Shown in pieces: positions 5,041-5,211 of a DNA stretch of 5,211 nucleotides. Under the pieces are notes generated by a model. It ran no database searches. It saw only the letters and a list, made by a program, of their open reading frames with translations, and was not told the origin of the DNA. The DNA comes from an uncultured Ruminococcus sp. (GTDB lineage Bacteria; Bacillota; Clostridia; Oscillospirales; Ruminococcaceae). The stretch is from NCBI GenBank assembly GCA_945876155.1, contig CAMCMW010000150.1, positions 1 to 5,211 of the forward strand, given 5' to 3'. Both the position numbers and the translations under genes were made by a program. How positions within the stretch are numbered: the first letter of the stretch is position 1; each line of letters starts with the position of its first letter.

Positions 5041-5111
5041 TTGTAGGGACAATCAGGGGTCGCCCGATAAAAATGTTCGGTATCATTGGCGAGCAATGCT
5101 CGCCCCTACAA
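5041..5111. repeat. 71-bp palindromic intergenic element (MITE-like)
   Basis: The ends are perfect 8-bp inverted repeats, TTGTAGGG (5041-5048) and CCCTACAA (5104-5111). Inside is a 7-bp hairpin, GGCGAGC (5088-5094) with GCTCGCC (5098-5104) around AAT, and the left half has GGGTCGCCC, apparently the remains of a second hairpin. It is GC-rich in AT-rich surroundings and has no ORF. Similar TGTAGGGGCG/CGCCCCTACA palindromes recur in intergenic DNA of Oscillospiraceae as I recall, which suggests a dispersed, possibly mobile, non-coding repeat. Copy number cannot be judged from one copy. Confidence 0.65.
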
Positions 5112-5129
5112 AAAATTCCGACATATAAA

Positions 5130-5163
5130 CACAAAAGCACAGCAAACAAAATTCGCTGTGCTT
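5130..5163 (-). terminator. Intrinsic terminator after tRNA-Lys
   Basis: On the minus strand AAGCACAGC (5155-5163) pairs perfectly with GCTGTGCTT (5135-5143) around an 11-nt loop, followed by TTGTGTTT. The hairpin begins 3 nt past the tRNA CCA end. The 9-bp perfect stem and its position make it a convincing terminator for the tRNA transcript. Confidence 0.85.
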
Positions 5164-5166
5164 AGT

Positions 5167-5211
5167 TGGTGCACCATCGGGGGCTCGAACCCAGGACCCA
5201 CTGATTAAGAG
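5167..5211 (-). tRNA. tRNA-Lys (CTT), 3' 45 nt only
   Basis: Read on the minus strand the visible part begins exactly at tRNA position 32: loop C-T-CTT-A-A with anticodon CTT at 5207-5209 (reads AAG, Lys), 3' anticodon stem TCAGT, 5-nt variable loop GGGTC, T-arm CTGGG-TTCGAGC-CCCCG, acceptor strand ATGGTGC, discriminator A and an encoded CCA (5167-5169). The 5' half, with an expected acceptor strand GCACCAT, lies outside the window. The T-stem has one T-C mismatch (positions 50-64), while the flanking C-G and three G-C pairs are intact. Confidence 0.92.

Overview
The window looks like chromosomal DNA from a Gram-positive anaerobe of the Clostridia, most likely a Ruminococcus-like member of the Oscillospiraceae. 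Four things point there: strong AGGAGG-type ribosome binding sites, sigma-A promoters with an extended -10 (TGTGATAAAAT), a secreted BspA-type leucine-rich-repeat protein of the style common in Ruminococcus, and a short palindromic element with TGTAGGG/CCCTACA ends. The genus is an inference; no marker gene settles it.

Left part (1-1040): the 5' portion of a secreted LRR_5/BspA-like surface protein gene on the minus strand runs off the left edge. Its upstream region holds a good promoter and, just upstream of the -35, two exact 13-bp direct repeats 20 bp apart, a plausible activator site. A divergent extended -10 promoter serves the plus-strand genes.

Centre (1041-3262): a translationally coupled plus-strand pair encodes a DusB-type tRNA-dihydrouridine synthase and a small HD-domain phosphohydrolase, and ends at a hairpin that can terminate both strands. 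Facing it is a minus-strand gene for a cytosolic Sel1-repeat protein with its own near-consensus promoter.

Right part (3270-5020), read on the minus strand from right to left: a DUF6678-like small acidic protein, a 28-codon ORF, a DUF3267-type membrane zinc peptidase with a TTG start, and a flavin reductase-like FMN-binding protein that ends at a hairpin terminator. The notable feature is a 51-bp exact direct repeat. The ribosome binding site and first ten codons of the flavin reductase gene occur a second time, 707 bp upstream, where they form the start of the 28-codon ORF. The peptidase gene lies between the two copies and overlaps the short ORF by TTGA. This looks like an insertion into, or partial duplication of, the start of the flavin reductase gene.

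Right edge (5041-5211): a 71-bp palindromic intergenic element, a strong intrinsic terminator, and the 3' 45 nt of a tRNA-Lys (anticodon CTT) on the minus strand. Base composition is mosaic: dus and flavin reductase are visibly GC-richer than the LRR, Sel1, peptidase and DUF6678-like genes. I see no transposase, CRISPR array or phage gene.
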